In this document: positions 52,282 to 60,261 of the stretch, one piece after another
How positions within the stretch are numbered: position 1 is the stretch's first letter
Layout: each line of letters starts with the position of its first letter
Assembly: GCF_009296315.1 (NCBI RefSeq)
Contig: NZ_WHLY01000002.1
Coordinates: 1,798,001 to 1,862,000 of the forward strand
Direction: 5' to 3'
Origin: Salmonirosea aquatica
Lineage (GTDB): Bacteria; Bacteroidota; Bacteroidia; Cytophagales; Spirosomataceae
DNA: 64,000 nt
The notes under the pieces: model-generated
The model's database searches: none
What the model saw: only the letters and a program-made list of their open reading frames with translations
Told to the model about the DNA's origin: nothing
Position numbers and translations under genes: made by a program

Positions 52282-53382
52282 CTATCGCTTCTTCCGCTTT
52301 TTAGGGAATTTCTCCAATTTCCCGATTAATCCCTTGCCACCTACGGCGTAGCCGGTGGGCCCGGCGAAGCTGGTAGCGTGGAAGGGTTCTTTGCCAAGCA
52401 GCGACCAGCTTTTGCCAAAATCCGTGGAGTAGCCGCTGCCGGAGGCCCCCACGGCCACGAGCCGGTAGCGATGCCGAGTAGGGCGCTGCCCGCCGGCATA
52501 TTTCACAAACTGCGAATGATACAACCCCACAGCTTCTTTCAGGCCGGGAGGTACCATACTGTCAGTAAGTTGCCAGGTTGCGCCGCCGTCGCGGGTTAGC
52601 AGCACGTTGGCCGATTTTTTATCTACATCCTTATAATCGCCTCCCACGGCAACACCATGCTTGTTGGACCAGAACTGCAAACCAAATATTCCACTCGTCG
52701 GACCAGCCGGCAAGGAAGTTTCCGAAGCCTGCCAGGTACGTCCGTTATCCTCGGAGCGCAGTACCCGAGCCATCGGAGCCCCGCCCGTTCCGATGAAGGC
52801 TTGATGGTTCCCAACCGTAAGCAACGAACTATTACTGGCCGCAAAGGCCGCTTCCTTTTCCTGAGCTACGGGACGGTTTTCCAACGGAAGCTCCTGCCAG
52901 GTACGGCCACCGTCGTCGGTGGTTAGGATAAAAAAATGCCCCTCAATCGGGTCACCGAAACTGATGCCTTCCTTATTGTTCCAGAAAGAAATACCGTCCA
53001 GAAAAACGCCTTTCTGCGTTGTCTGATAAACTAACTGCCAAGAGTCGCCACCATCTTCGGTGCGATAGATACGCGCCTTGCCCTCCTCGGCTACGCCCGC
53101 GCTCATGGCTACGGCCGTTTCGCGGTCGAAGCCGTAGATACCCCGAAAATCCAACGAATCGGCTTGGGGTACCTTCATGATATCCCATACCTCGCCGCCA
53201 TCGGTGGTGCGCAGGACGGTACCGCCGCTGCCCCCGATCCAGCACACGTTGGGCTGGGGCGCGTGTACGGCCCGGAAATTGGCCTGAGTGTCGAGTTTCA
53301 GGACTTTCCACTGGGCAAAAGTTGCGTGCGTAATGCACAGTAAGCCGCAAAGTATCCAACCTGAGTGAATTGATAAGCGCAT
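52282..53382 (-). CDS. Secreted YCF48/BNR-repeat beta-propeller protein
   Basis: A signal peptide (cleavage after THATFAQ) precedes a propeller with repeated Asp-Gly-Gly-x-x-W units: TTDGGEVWD, TEDGGDSWQ, TDDGGRTWQ, SEDNGRTWQ, TRDGGATWQ and STDFGKSWS. This is the pattern of YCF48/photosystem II stability-like or sialidase-type propellers found as secreted proteins in Bacteroidota. The C-terminus is very basic (KKRKKR). The ligand is unknown. It lies 62 bases downstream of dnaG on the same strand. Confidence 0.82.
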   Translation of the reverse strand: MRLSIHSGWILCGLLCITHATFAQWKVLKLDTQANFRAVHAPQPNVCWIGGSGGTVLRTTDGGEVWDIMKVPQADSLDFRGIYGFDRETAVAMSAGVAEEGKARIYRTEDGGDSWQLVYQTTQKGVFLDGISFWNNKEGISFGDPIEGHFFILTTDDGGRTWQELPLENRPVAQEKEAAFAASNSSLLTVGNHQAFIGTGGAPMARVLRSEDNGRTWQASETSLPAGPTSGIFGLQFWSNKHGVAVGGDYKDVDKKSANVLLTRDGGATWQLTDSMVPPGLKEAVGLYHSQFVKYAGGQRPTRHRYRLVAVGASGSGYSTDFGKSWSLLGKEPFHATSFAGPTGYAVGGKGLIGKLEKFPKKRKKR

Positions 53383-53444
53383 GGTTGTTTCAGAGAATTG
53401 AGAGTAAGGTACCTTGTTCTGTCGCTTGCTTTATTTTTGCTTTG

Positions 53445-55424
53445 CTACGACACCACCGTACCGAGCAGTTGGGCAATTTCTTTTTCAATTTTCTTGTGGA
53501 CCATGAACCGCATCAACAGGCTATCCGTTTCGTCCGGGTCATTTGTTTTTTGCAAGCCTTCGTTTATTTCTTTCATAATCACCTCGTTATAACCCTTTTT
53601 CAGGCGAAGGATATTGGAGAAAGCCAGCTCGTGTAGTTTGTCAAGTTCGGTAGGGACGATGATCTCGTACTTTTCTTTCCACTGGTCGCTCAACTGGTAG
53701 CGCGACGTCACCAGATCGATCGTCTCGCTTTTGATGTCTGGATCAGGATGATTGAGAAAGTAGTCCGTATCAGGAACTTCGCCCCGGTTGAACGCTTCCC
53801 GAAAAACTGTCAACAAATGCTGGTACATAGGATGATGAAACTCGATGCCCGACAGTTCGCTGAGCATGTAATGGCAGAGCGATATGTTGGGTTCCAGTTC
53901 GATCCGCCCAAAATTCACCAGCAGGCGGATACACTCTTGCTCGTGAAGCGTCACAGGGTCGCGTTGCGCCAGTTGATCAGGAGTGGCGAAGGGTGAAGGA
54001 GCAGCGTCCGGCTCCGAACCCACAAACAAGTCGTGAGGACTTGCCGGCGGGGGCGATGAGGTACCCCTATGTTCCTGCGCTTTGGCCTGATCGGCTTTCT
54101 CTTTGCGCAGAATTTTGTTTCCTTCCGTAATGAGCATTTGCTCGTCCACACGCATCATTTCGGCAGTGCGGCGGAAGAAAATCTGCCGCTTGATCGCGTC
54201 GGGAATTTTGACAATACTTCCCACCACATCCGTAATCACGGCGGCTTTACGGAACGGGTCATCGCCCGCGTCTTCGAGCAGCGTCTGGGTTTTGAAGGTA
54301 ATGAAGTCCCGCGCCGCCGACTGCAAATGCTTTTTAAATGCCTCCGCCCCTACCCGCTGTACGTAGCTGTCGGGATCTTCGCCGTTGGGAAATGTCACGA
54401 TGCTTACATTCAGACCCTCTTCCAGCACCAGGTCGAGGCCGCGCAGGGCCGCTTTGATCCCCGCCGGGTCACCATCGTACAAAATCGTGACGTTGGGTGT
54501 AAAGCGGCCGATGAGCCGAATCTGCTCCACCGTCAGGGAGGTACCTGAGGAAGCCACCACGTTCTCGATGCCCGCCTGATGCAGCGAGACCACGTCGGTG
54601 TAGCCTTCCACCAGGTAGCATACGTCCAGTTGGCGGATGGTATTCTTGGCCTGGTAGATCCCGTAAAGGACATCACTCTTATGGTAGACATCGGTTTCGG
54701 GTGAGTTGAGGTACTTAGGTTGATGCCCCTTAGCGTTCGGATCTGTTTTAAGAATCCGGGCGCCGAAAGCAATCACCTTACCCGCTACGTTATGAATAGG
54801 AAATATGACCCTACCCCGGAACCGGTCGTAGCCACCCGAGTTGCTACCCTCACGGCGGATGAGTAGCCCGGCCTTTTCCAGCAGATCTGCATTATAGCCC
54901 TTGGCGATGGCCGCCTGCGTGAGAGCGTCCCATACGTCGGGGCTATAGCCCAGCTCGAATTTTTTGCGGATGGTATCGTTGAAGCCCCGTTCTTTGAGGT
55001 AGCTCAGGCCGATGGCTTGGCCTTCTTCGGTAGCATTCAGTTGTTCCTGAAAGAAGTTCTTGGCAAAATTGAGGATAATGTACAGGCTTTCGCGCTCGTT
55101 CTGACGCTGCTCCTGCTCGTCGGTCAGCTTTTCTTCCTGTACCTCGATACTGTACTTTTGCGCCAAGTGGCGCAGGGCTTCGCCGTAGCCGATGCCGTCA
55201 ATATCCATGACGAATTTCACAGCGTCACCCGCGGCCCCGCAACCGAAGCACTTGAAGATCTGCCGGGCAGGGTTGACGTTGAAGGAGGGCGTTTTTTCGT
55301 TGTGGAACGGGCAGCAGGCCGTGTAGTTGGAGCCGCGCTTTTTGAGCGACACGTAGTCGCCCACCACCTCTACAATGTCAGCGGCCTGTTTGATCCGGTC
55401 AACCGTTTCGGGATTGATGCGCAT
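53445..55424 (-). CDS. dnaG: DNA primase
   Basis: Makes RNA primers for replication. The CHC2 zinc finger has Cys38, His41, Cys59 and Cys62 in CCPFHNEKTPSF and IFKCFGCGA. The catalytic core has ILNFAKNFFQEQL and SGGYDRFRGRVIFPI. The TOPRIM motifs are LVEGYTDVVSLHQAG near residue 272 and ILYDGDPAGIKAA near 315. A Ser/Pro-rich linker separates the C-terminal helicase-binding domain. The 659-residue length is normal. The start ATG at 55424 gives the expected MRINPETVDRIKQAADIVEV. Confidence 0.97.
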   Translation of the reverse strand: MRINPETVDRIKQAADIVEVVGDYVSLKKRGSNYTACCPFHNEKTPSFNVNPARQIFKCFGCGAAGDAVKFVMDIDGIGYGEALRHLAQKYSIEVQEEKLTDEQEQRQNERESLYIILNFAKNFFQEQLNATEEGQAIGLSYLKERGFNDTIRKKFELGYSPDVWDALTQAAIAKGYNADLLEKAGLLIRREGSNSGGYDRFRGRVIFPIHNVAGKVIAFGARILKTDPNAKGHQPKYLNSPETDVYHKSDVLYGIYQAKNTIRQLDVCYLVEGYTDVVSLHQAGIENVVASSGTSLTVEQIRLIGRFTPNVTILYDGDPAGIKAALRGLDLVLEEGLNVSIVTFPNGEDPDSYVQRVGAEAFKKHLQSAARDFITFKTQTLLEDAGDDPFRKAAVITDVVGSIVKIPDAIKRQIFFRRTAEMMRVDEQMLITEGNKILRKEKADQAKAQEHRGTSSPPPASPHDLFVGSEPDAAPSPFATPDQLAQRDPVTLHEQECIRLLVNFGRIELEPNISLCHYMLSELSGIEFHHPMYQHLLTVFREAFNRGEVPDTDYFLNHPDPDIKSETIDLVTSRYQLSDQWKEKYEIIVPTELDKLHELAFSNILRLKKGYNEVIMKEINEGLQKTNDPDETDSLLMRFMVHKKIEKEIAQLLGTVVS

Positions 55425-55551
55425 AGGGTACCTTGATTCTTTTCTGCTTTTACAAAGTTAGAAGGCTCCCCGGATTTTTTGCCCTCGACTGCCGTACTCT
55501 GCCGGAAAGTAAGATAGATTTTTATTGTAGCTTTTCCGTTAATCGGTCTCT

Positions 55552-55588
55552 TTTGATTTAATTCGAAGAAAACATCCCATTATCTTTG
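55552..55588 (+). promoter_or_regulatory. Candidate promoter for the DinB-family gene
   Basis: TTTG at 55552-55555 and TATCTTTG at 55581-55588. The -7 element is a perfect match to TAnnTTTG; the 25-base spacing is longer than usual. It lies 32 bases before the ATG. Confidence 0.55.
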
Positions 55589-55620
55589 TTGCCTATAGCT
55601 ACCAAACCCTACCTACATCA

Positions 55621-56088
55621 ATGAAGCAGGAAATAAAAAATATCAAGACAGTCAGGCTGTCCATCCTTGACCAAGTCAAAAACCTTTCCAATGAGCAGTT
55701 GAATGAAATTCCGGCGGGCTTCAACAACAACATCATCTGGAACCTGGCGCATCTGGTTTCGGCGCAGCAGGGGTTATGTTATCTGCGGTCAGGGTTGGAA
55801 ATCACGATCGACGACAGGTACTTCTCGCCCTACCGGCCAGGGACCAAGCCCGAAAAAGTAGTAGAACCCGCCGAGGTTGAAACCATAAAACAATTAATGA
55901 TTTCAACCACTGCCCAACTGGAAGCCGATTATGCGGCGCAGGTGTTTTCTAACTATTCGTCCTTCACGACACGCTACGGCGTCGAGCTGACCACCATCGA
56001 AGAAGCCATCCGCTTTGTGCTGTTCCATGAGGGTTTTCACTTTGGCTATATTCTGGCGCTGAAAAGAATTCTGACGACTTCTGTGTAA
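55621..56088 (+). CDS. DinB-like four-helix metal-dependent protein
   Basis: A 155-residue DinB/YfiT-type four-helix bundle. The metal-binding histidines are in NIIWNLAHLVSAQQ near residue 43 and in FVLFHEGFHFGYI near 140. Members include thiol-dependent S-transferases, but the substrate of this one is unknown. It is a single gene with its own promoter and terminator. Confidence 0.85.
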   Translation: MKQEIKNIKTVRLSILDQVKNLSNEQLNEIPAGFNNNIIWNLAHLVSAQQGLCYLRSGLEITIDDRYFSPYRPGTKPEKVVEPAEVETIKQLMISTTAQLEADYAAQVFSNYSSFTTRYGVELTTIEEAIRFVLFHEGFHFGYILALKRILTTSV

Positions 56089-56100
56089 GGATTGGACAAC

Positions 56101-56130
56101 AAAAAGCCCCCGGCCTGCCGGGGGCTTTTT
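56101..56130. terminator. Bidirectional terminator between dinB-like and FKBP genes
   Basis: AAAAAGCCCCCGGC at 56101-56114 pairs with 56117-56130 around a very short loop, with A-run and T-run ends. Confidence 0.9.
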
Positions 56131-56160
56131 GTTGTAATGAATAGTTGATTCAGGAAAAAA

Positions 56161-57036
56161 CTATTGCGTCACTTCTACCTCAAACGCCAGGGGAGCATAG
56201 GGAAGCACCACATAAGCACCTGTCTGTTGGTTTTTTGCACCTGCCGCTCCGTAACCTAGCGAAGAGGGAAAAATCAGAATGGCCTTTTCGCCTTTGTGCA
56301 GGCGACGTACCCCTTCATCAAACCCTTTTACCGCGGCTCCCGTGCCGGTCACGAACTGGAAGGTACCACTATCGAACTGGGTACCCGCCAGGTTTTTACC
56401 TACGTAGGTCACGCTTACGCTTTTACCTTTACCCAGCGTATCGCCCGCCACGGTATTCTGCCGGACAATGGTAATACCACTCGGCGTGGTTTCAGACACG
56501 AAGTAATCTTTATTTTTTATATAATCGGCAATCTGTCGGGCCTCCGTCCGCACATCGGCCAGTTGCATCTCTACGCGAATGGGTGAGTAAGCCGGGACTT
56601 TCTGGTAGCCAACGTTACCGAAAGCCAGATAAAAAGGCAGCAATACAGTCATTTTTTCACCCGTACGCATCAGGCTAATACCCCGTTCCATGCCTGGAAG
56701 CAGATAATTCACTCCCAAAGGGAACTTCAGCGGCTTTTTAGCTACAGTCTCGGTGCTGTCAATCAGGGTACCATCCAGGGTGTACATCTGGTAATACACC
56801 GAAACCTCGTCGCCCAGGTTGGGCTTCACCCCCTGTGGGTTAGTCTCTTTTTTGACGAAATAAAGCCCCGATGTATCACGGGTTGCCGACAAATTGTTGG
56901 CAGTGAGGTAGTTTTGAATGCTTTCTTCATTCTTAGTCAATTGGTCCTCATCGGTATTGTCTAACTTATCCTGGCATGCTGCTATTCCCAACACCGCCAT
57001 CATCATCAAACAATACCCACTTATTTTACGCTTCAT
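56161..57036 (-). CDS. Lipoprotein with two FKBP-type peptidyl-prolyl isomerase domains
   Basis: A 291-residue lipoprotein (lipobox IAAC, Cys21) with two FKBP domains, about 60-160 (DEVSVYYQMYTLDGTLIDS, LPGMERGISLMRTGEKMTVL) and 190-291 (VSVTYVGKNLAGTQFDSG, GFDEGVRRLHKGEKAILIFP, SLGYGAAG). The second keeps more active-site residues than the first. It is related to GldI-type lipoproteins of gliding Bacteroidota, though a gliding role is not shown. It likely helps fold envelope proteins. Confidence 0.9.
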   Translation of the reverse strand: MKRKISGYCLMMMAVLGIAACQDKLDNTDEDQLTKNEESIQNYLTANNLSATRDTSGLYFVKKETNPQGVKPNLGDEVSVYYQMYTLDGTLIDSTETVAKKPLKFPLGVNYLLPGMERGISLMRTGEKMTVLLPFYLAFGNVGYQKVPAYSPIRVEMQLADVRTEARQIADYIKNKDYFVSETTPSGITIVRQNTVAGDTLGKGKSVSVTYVGKNLAGTQFDSGTFQFVTGTGAAVKGFDEGVRRLHKGEKAILIFPSSLGYGAAGAKNQQTGAYVVLPYAPLAFEVEVTQ

Positions 57037-57229
57037 ACTTACAGTTTAATTGTTACTACTATACATTTCAATTTGTTCCCTCGGTCGGCACTTCAATTGA
57101 CCCCTACGCGGAAAGTGTTAAAAATAACGCAGGGAATCAGGAAAAATTCTTTCGTCGGGAATTTCACCTTTCCTTAGTGAGCCTGTCCGGCGCAGAAAGG
57201 TTGGAAAATGGGTAAAAAAAAGCCAGCTC

Positions 57230-57883
57230 TCAGATTTTCTGCTGCTGGAGCTTTTCAAAATATTTGCAAAGATGCGTCAGTTGACATTCGTGACACTTGG
57301 GGCTACGAGCCACGCACACGTACCGTCCGTGCAGGATAAGCCAGTGGTGGGATTTGGGAACGAGCGCTTTGGGAATATACGCCATGAGGCATTTTTCCAC
57401 CGCCAGGGGCGTGGTAGCCGTCATCGGCGCCAGCCCGATACGGTGCGACACGCGAAACACGTGCGTGTCCACCGCTAGGGTAGGTTGGTTGAATATCACG
57501 GAGGCAATCACGTTAGCCGTTTTACGACCTACCCCCGGCAGGCGTTGCAGGGCGTCCACCTGCGGTGGTACCTCGGAGTTGAACTCCTCCACCAGCATTC
57601 GCCCCGTACCTACCAGATGCTTGCTTTTGTTGTTAGGATATGAAACCGACCGGATGTAGGTGAAAACTTCCTCGGCGGTGGAGGCCGCCAGAGTAGCCGG
57701 ATCGGGAAAGCGCTCAAACAGGGCTGGTGTCACCATATTGACGCGCTTGTCGGTACACTGCGCCGACAAAATCACCGAAATCAGCAGTTCGTAGGGATTA
57801 CGGTAATGGAGTTCGGTTTCCGGTTCGGGAAAATGGGTACTGAAGTATTCGATCAAAAGCCGGAATCGTTCTTTTTTTAGCAT
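57230..57883 (-). CDS. nth: Endonuclease III
   Basis: DNA glycosylase/AP lyase that removes oxidised pyrimidines. The ATG at 57883 gives MLKKERFRLLIEYFSTHFPE, the usual start; the open frame continues 14 codons upstream without conservation. LISVILSAQCTDKRVN, the helix-hairpin-helix LPGVGRKTANVI with catalytic Lys, and VDTHVFRVSHR with catalytic Asp are present. The 4Fe-4S ligands follow the C-x6-C-x2-C-x5-C pattern in CVARSPKCHECQLTHLC. The 217-residue length is standard. Confidence 0.96.
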   Translation of the reverse strand: MLKKERFRLLIEYFSTHFPEPETELHYRNPYELLISVILSAQCTDKRVNMVTPALFERFPDPATLAASTAEEVFTYIRSVSYPNNKSKHLVGTGRMLVEEFNSEVPPQVDALQRLPGVGRKTANVIASVIFNQPTLAVDTHVFRVSHRIGLAPMTATTPLAVEKCLMAYIPKALVPKSHHWLILHGRYVCVARSPKCHECQLTHLCKYFEKLQQQKI

Positions 57884-57950
57884 AGGTAGTGTTCTGAAGC
57901 AAGAGAGTTGGGTCGTGGTTTGCAAGCCTGTGACCTCTAATACAAAAAAC

Positions 57951-57991
57951 GGCTAGTGGTCTCTTCTCAAAAATGGAAGAGACCACTAGCC
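57951..57991 (-). terminator. Terminator after the sigma-factor operon
   Basis: A 16-bp stem (57951-57966 with 57976-57991) with a 9-base loop. Read on the minus strand it is followed by GTTTTTTG, so it ends the sigma-factor operon. Confidence 0.88.
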
Positions 57992-58021
57992 TTCACAAAA
58001 AAAGCCAACCGGCTAGGATGC

Positions 58022-58270
58022 CTATACGGGCAAATCGGCCGGTTGGTTCATGGGGTACTGTCGTGAATAAAGAAGGATATTTTCGGTGGCCCGGCTGGAG
58101 GGCGTCCGAACGATGCGATCCATTTGGGCCTGTAATTCCAGGGAATCCAGATAGAAAGCCAGCATGTCGAAATCGGAGGCTAATGCCTCAACGATGTCAT
58201 CATTTTCTTGAGGGGATGTTTCGGCATAAAGATACCGGACTACATCATCGTAGGTAAACGTTTTTGTCAT
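58022..58270 (-). CDS. Small acidic protein coupled to the sigma-factor gene
   Basis: An 82-residue cytosolic protein (TYDDVVRYLYAETSPQENDD, then LDSLELQAQMDRIV) without a membrane segment. Its start lies inside the sigma gene's last 26 bases in another frame, so it is translationally coupled. The position suggests an anti-sigma or accessory role, although it lacks the zinc motif of ZAS anti-sigma factors. I do not recognise the family. Confidence 0.7.
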   Translation of the reverse strand: MTKTFTYDDVVRYLYAETSPQENDDIVEALASDFDMLAFYLDSLELQAQMDRIVRTPSSRATENILLYSRQYPMNQPADLPV

Positions 58271-58844
58271 ATTGCGGAGTACGTTGGCTGAATTGCTTGC
58301 GCAAATTAATCAACGCGTAACGCATTCTCCCCAGTGCCGTATTGATACTCACACCTGTGGCATCGGCAATTTCCTGAAAACTCATGTCCTCATAGTGGCG
58401 CATGATCAGAACTTGCCTTTGTACGTCCGGCAACCGTTGGATCATCTCCCGCAGCTGCTCATGAGTTTCTTGGCGGATTTGGATGGATTCAACCGAATCC
58501 TCCGAGAAGTCCAGTGTATTGAACACGTTACTTCCATCCTCAAACACTACATTGGGGTAGCGTTTATCGCGTCTAAAATAATCAATAGCGAGGTTGTGAG
58601 CGATTCGGATAATCCATGGCAAAAATTTACCCTCCTCATTATACCGACCGGACTTAATCGTGTCCACCGCTTTGATGAAGGTATCCTGCATCAAATCTTC
58701 GGCAACGTATTGGTCCTTGACAATTAAATAAATAGTGGTATATATTCTGGACTTGTGGCGTTGAACCAGCTTCTCAAAGGCTTTTTCGTCTCCACGGATG
58801 TACAGCGATACCAGCTCACTGTCGCTAACCTGAACTTTGTGCAT
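58245..58844 (-). CDS. ECF-type RNA polymerase sigma factor
   Basis: A 199-residue sigma-70 family protein. Region 2 is seen in FEKLVQRHKSRIYTTIYLIV, YVAEDLMQDTFIKA and GKFLPWIIRIAHNLAIDYFR; region 4 in LPDVQRQVLIMRHYEDMSFQ then EIADATGVSINTALGRMRYA. The linker holds an acidic stretch. This form is widespread in Cytophagales. It directs transcription to unknown targets. The small downstream protein overlaps its end and may control it. Confidence 0.94.
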   Translation of the reverse strand: MHKVQVSDSELVSLYIRGDEKAFEKLVQRHKSRIYTTIYLIVKDQYVAEDLMQDTFIKAVDTIKSGRYNEEGKFLPWIIRIAHNLAIDYFRRDKRYPNVVFEDGSNVFNTLDFSEDSVESIQIRQETHEQLREMIQRLPDVQRQVLIMRHYEDMSFQEIADATGVSINTALGRMRYALINLRKQFSQRTPQYDKNVYLR

Positions 58845-59238
58845 TGTATTTATTCGATTTAGTTAACGTAGAGCCGTGTATCTATATTGTACCTCCTTTC
58901 TGTTTTGGGTGAGTGCCTAGAAGCTTTCGCATTCTGCTGGATTTCAAATGTGGATCAAAGTAATACGTTTAACAACTATTTTACAAACGTTTCTTCCGCT
59001 TTTTTTAAATTTCACCTAGCGTTAACGCCTGTTAACAAATTATTTACGCGCAGGAGAGCAAAAAGGTTGCGTAATTTATATTTTTTTTTAAACATAAGGC
59101 CATTTTGAGAAAAAATAGCACTTAACAGATAATGCCGGGACTATTCAAACCCGGTCCCATAAAAATTAGTTCATGAATTTAACAGCAGTTTTCGTTCCAA
59201 AGTGATAGTTTTACCATTCCATTTTCAAAAAATACCCA
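58845..59238. other. Spacer between sigma-factor and ferredoxin genes
   Basis: A 394-base AT-rich divergent promoter region. No gene was recognised. It contains poly-T/poly-A tracts near 59080-59095 and no clear TAnnTTTG element on either strand. Confidence 0.4.
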
Positions 59239-59544
59239 ATGAAGTATCAGAAACACGTTTTTATCTGCACCAATCAGAAAGAAGCTCCCAAAAAATGTTG
59301 CGGCGAAGCCCACGGCATGGAGCTGGTGGAGGCTTTCAAACAGAGCATGAAAGATCGGAACCTGGTTCCCACCATGCGCGCTCAACGTACGGGCTGCCTC
59401 GACATGTGCGCCAAAGGCCCCGCTGTAGTGGTGTACCCTGAGGGCGTTTTCTATGGCAATGTGCAGCTTTCGGATGTCGAAGAGATCGTGGAAAGTCATC
59501 TGGTCAATAATCAGCCCGTCGAACGGCTTCGGCTGGAGGTTTAA
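59239..59544 (+). CDS. Thioredoxin-fold [2Fe-2S] ferredoxin
   Basis: A 101-residue small iron-sulfur protein of the thioredoxin-like 2Fe-2S group. Cys10, Cys20 or 21, Cys53 and Cys57 lie in HVFICTN, KKCCGE and RTGCLDMCAKGP, giving the usual C-x10-12-C ... C-x3-C pattern. VVVYPEGVFYGNV follows. It probably carries electrons in the cytoplasm. It is a single gene. Confidence 0.93.
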   Translation: MKYQKHVFICTNQKEAPKKCCGEAHGMELVEAFKQSMKDRNLVPTMRAQRTGCLDMCAKGPAVVVYPEGVFYGNVQLSDVEEIVESHLVNNQPVERLRLEV

Positions 59545-59741
59545 CGGGTGTACTTAGCTCCGTCTAAGTAGTGTACCGACCGGTTTTTTATGAATACACC
59601 TGAAACTTTTCAGTTTGCCTTTGTATTTTTACCCCGTTTGGTTTTATCAGCTTTCGGACGGACTTTACTTTACTCACTGAACACTTCCTATCAGAGATTG
59701 CTCCCGAAACCACGATTGACTTCTAATGTGCAGTTTCCTAC

Positions 59742-60146
59742 ATGAATAGCGTAAAGACCCTTTATCTGGTAGATGATGATCAGGACGATCGGTTCTTTAT
59801 TCGGCAGGCTATTCGGGATGCAGGGGCACAGGTGGAAATTATTGAGGCCGAAGATGGACTCGAACTGCTTGGTTTGATTCGTCAGCAGGAAAACATTGAG
59901 GCGGCATTGATCTTGCTGGACATGAATATGCCCAAAATGAACGGCCTTGAAACCATTTCTGCCCTCCGTTCTGACCCCCGGATGGCCACCACCCCCATCG
60001 TGATGATTTCCACCTCTTCCAGTCCTTCTCTCATCGAAACCGCCTATCAGGCAGGTGTCGACAATTTTGTCACAAAACCCAGTTCTTTCGAAGGGTTCAA
60101 CCATCTGGGTCACCAGTTGACCACCAGCTACCTTTCTCAAAGCTAG
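59742..60146 (+). CDS. Single-domain response regulator
   Basis: A 134-residue CheY-like receiver without output domain. Acidic residues Asp11/Asp12 are in YLVDDDQDD, the phospho-acceptor Asp60 in LLDMNMPKMNG, the conserved Thr/Ser near 91 in VMISTSS, and Lys112 in FVTKPSS. It lies 115 bases upstream of kaiC on the same strand, so it is a likely partner of the histidine kinase encoded after the kaiB genes. Confidence 0.93.
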   Translation: MNSVKTLYLVDDDQDDRFFIRQAIRDAGAQVEIIEAEDGLELLGLIRQQENIEAALILLDMNMPKMNGLETISALRSDPRMATTPIVMISTSSSPSLIETAYQAGVDNFVTKPSSFEGFNHLGHQLTTSYLSQS

Positions 60147-60261
60147 GTGGTGAGAAGATCTTACCCTAAACTTTTTGAAAGGCTCGGGGTTCTTTAGTAA
60201 GTACCCTATCTTGTTGAAACATAAAATCCAAACATCCTGTTTTTAGACACTCCGTTTGCTA

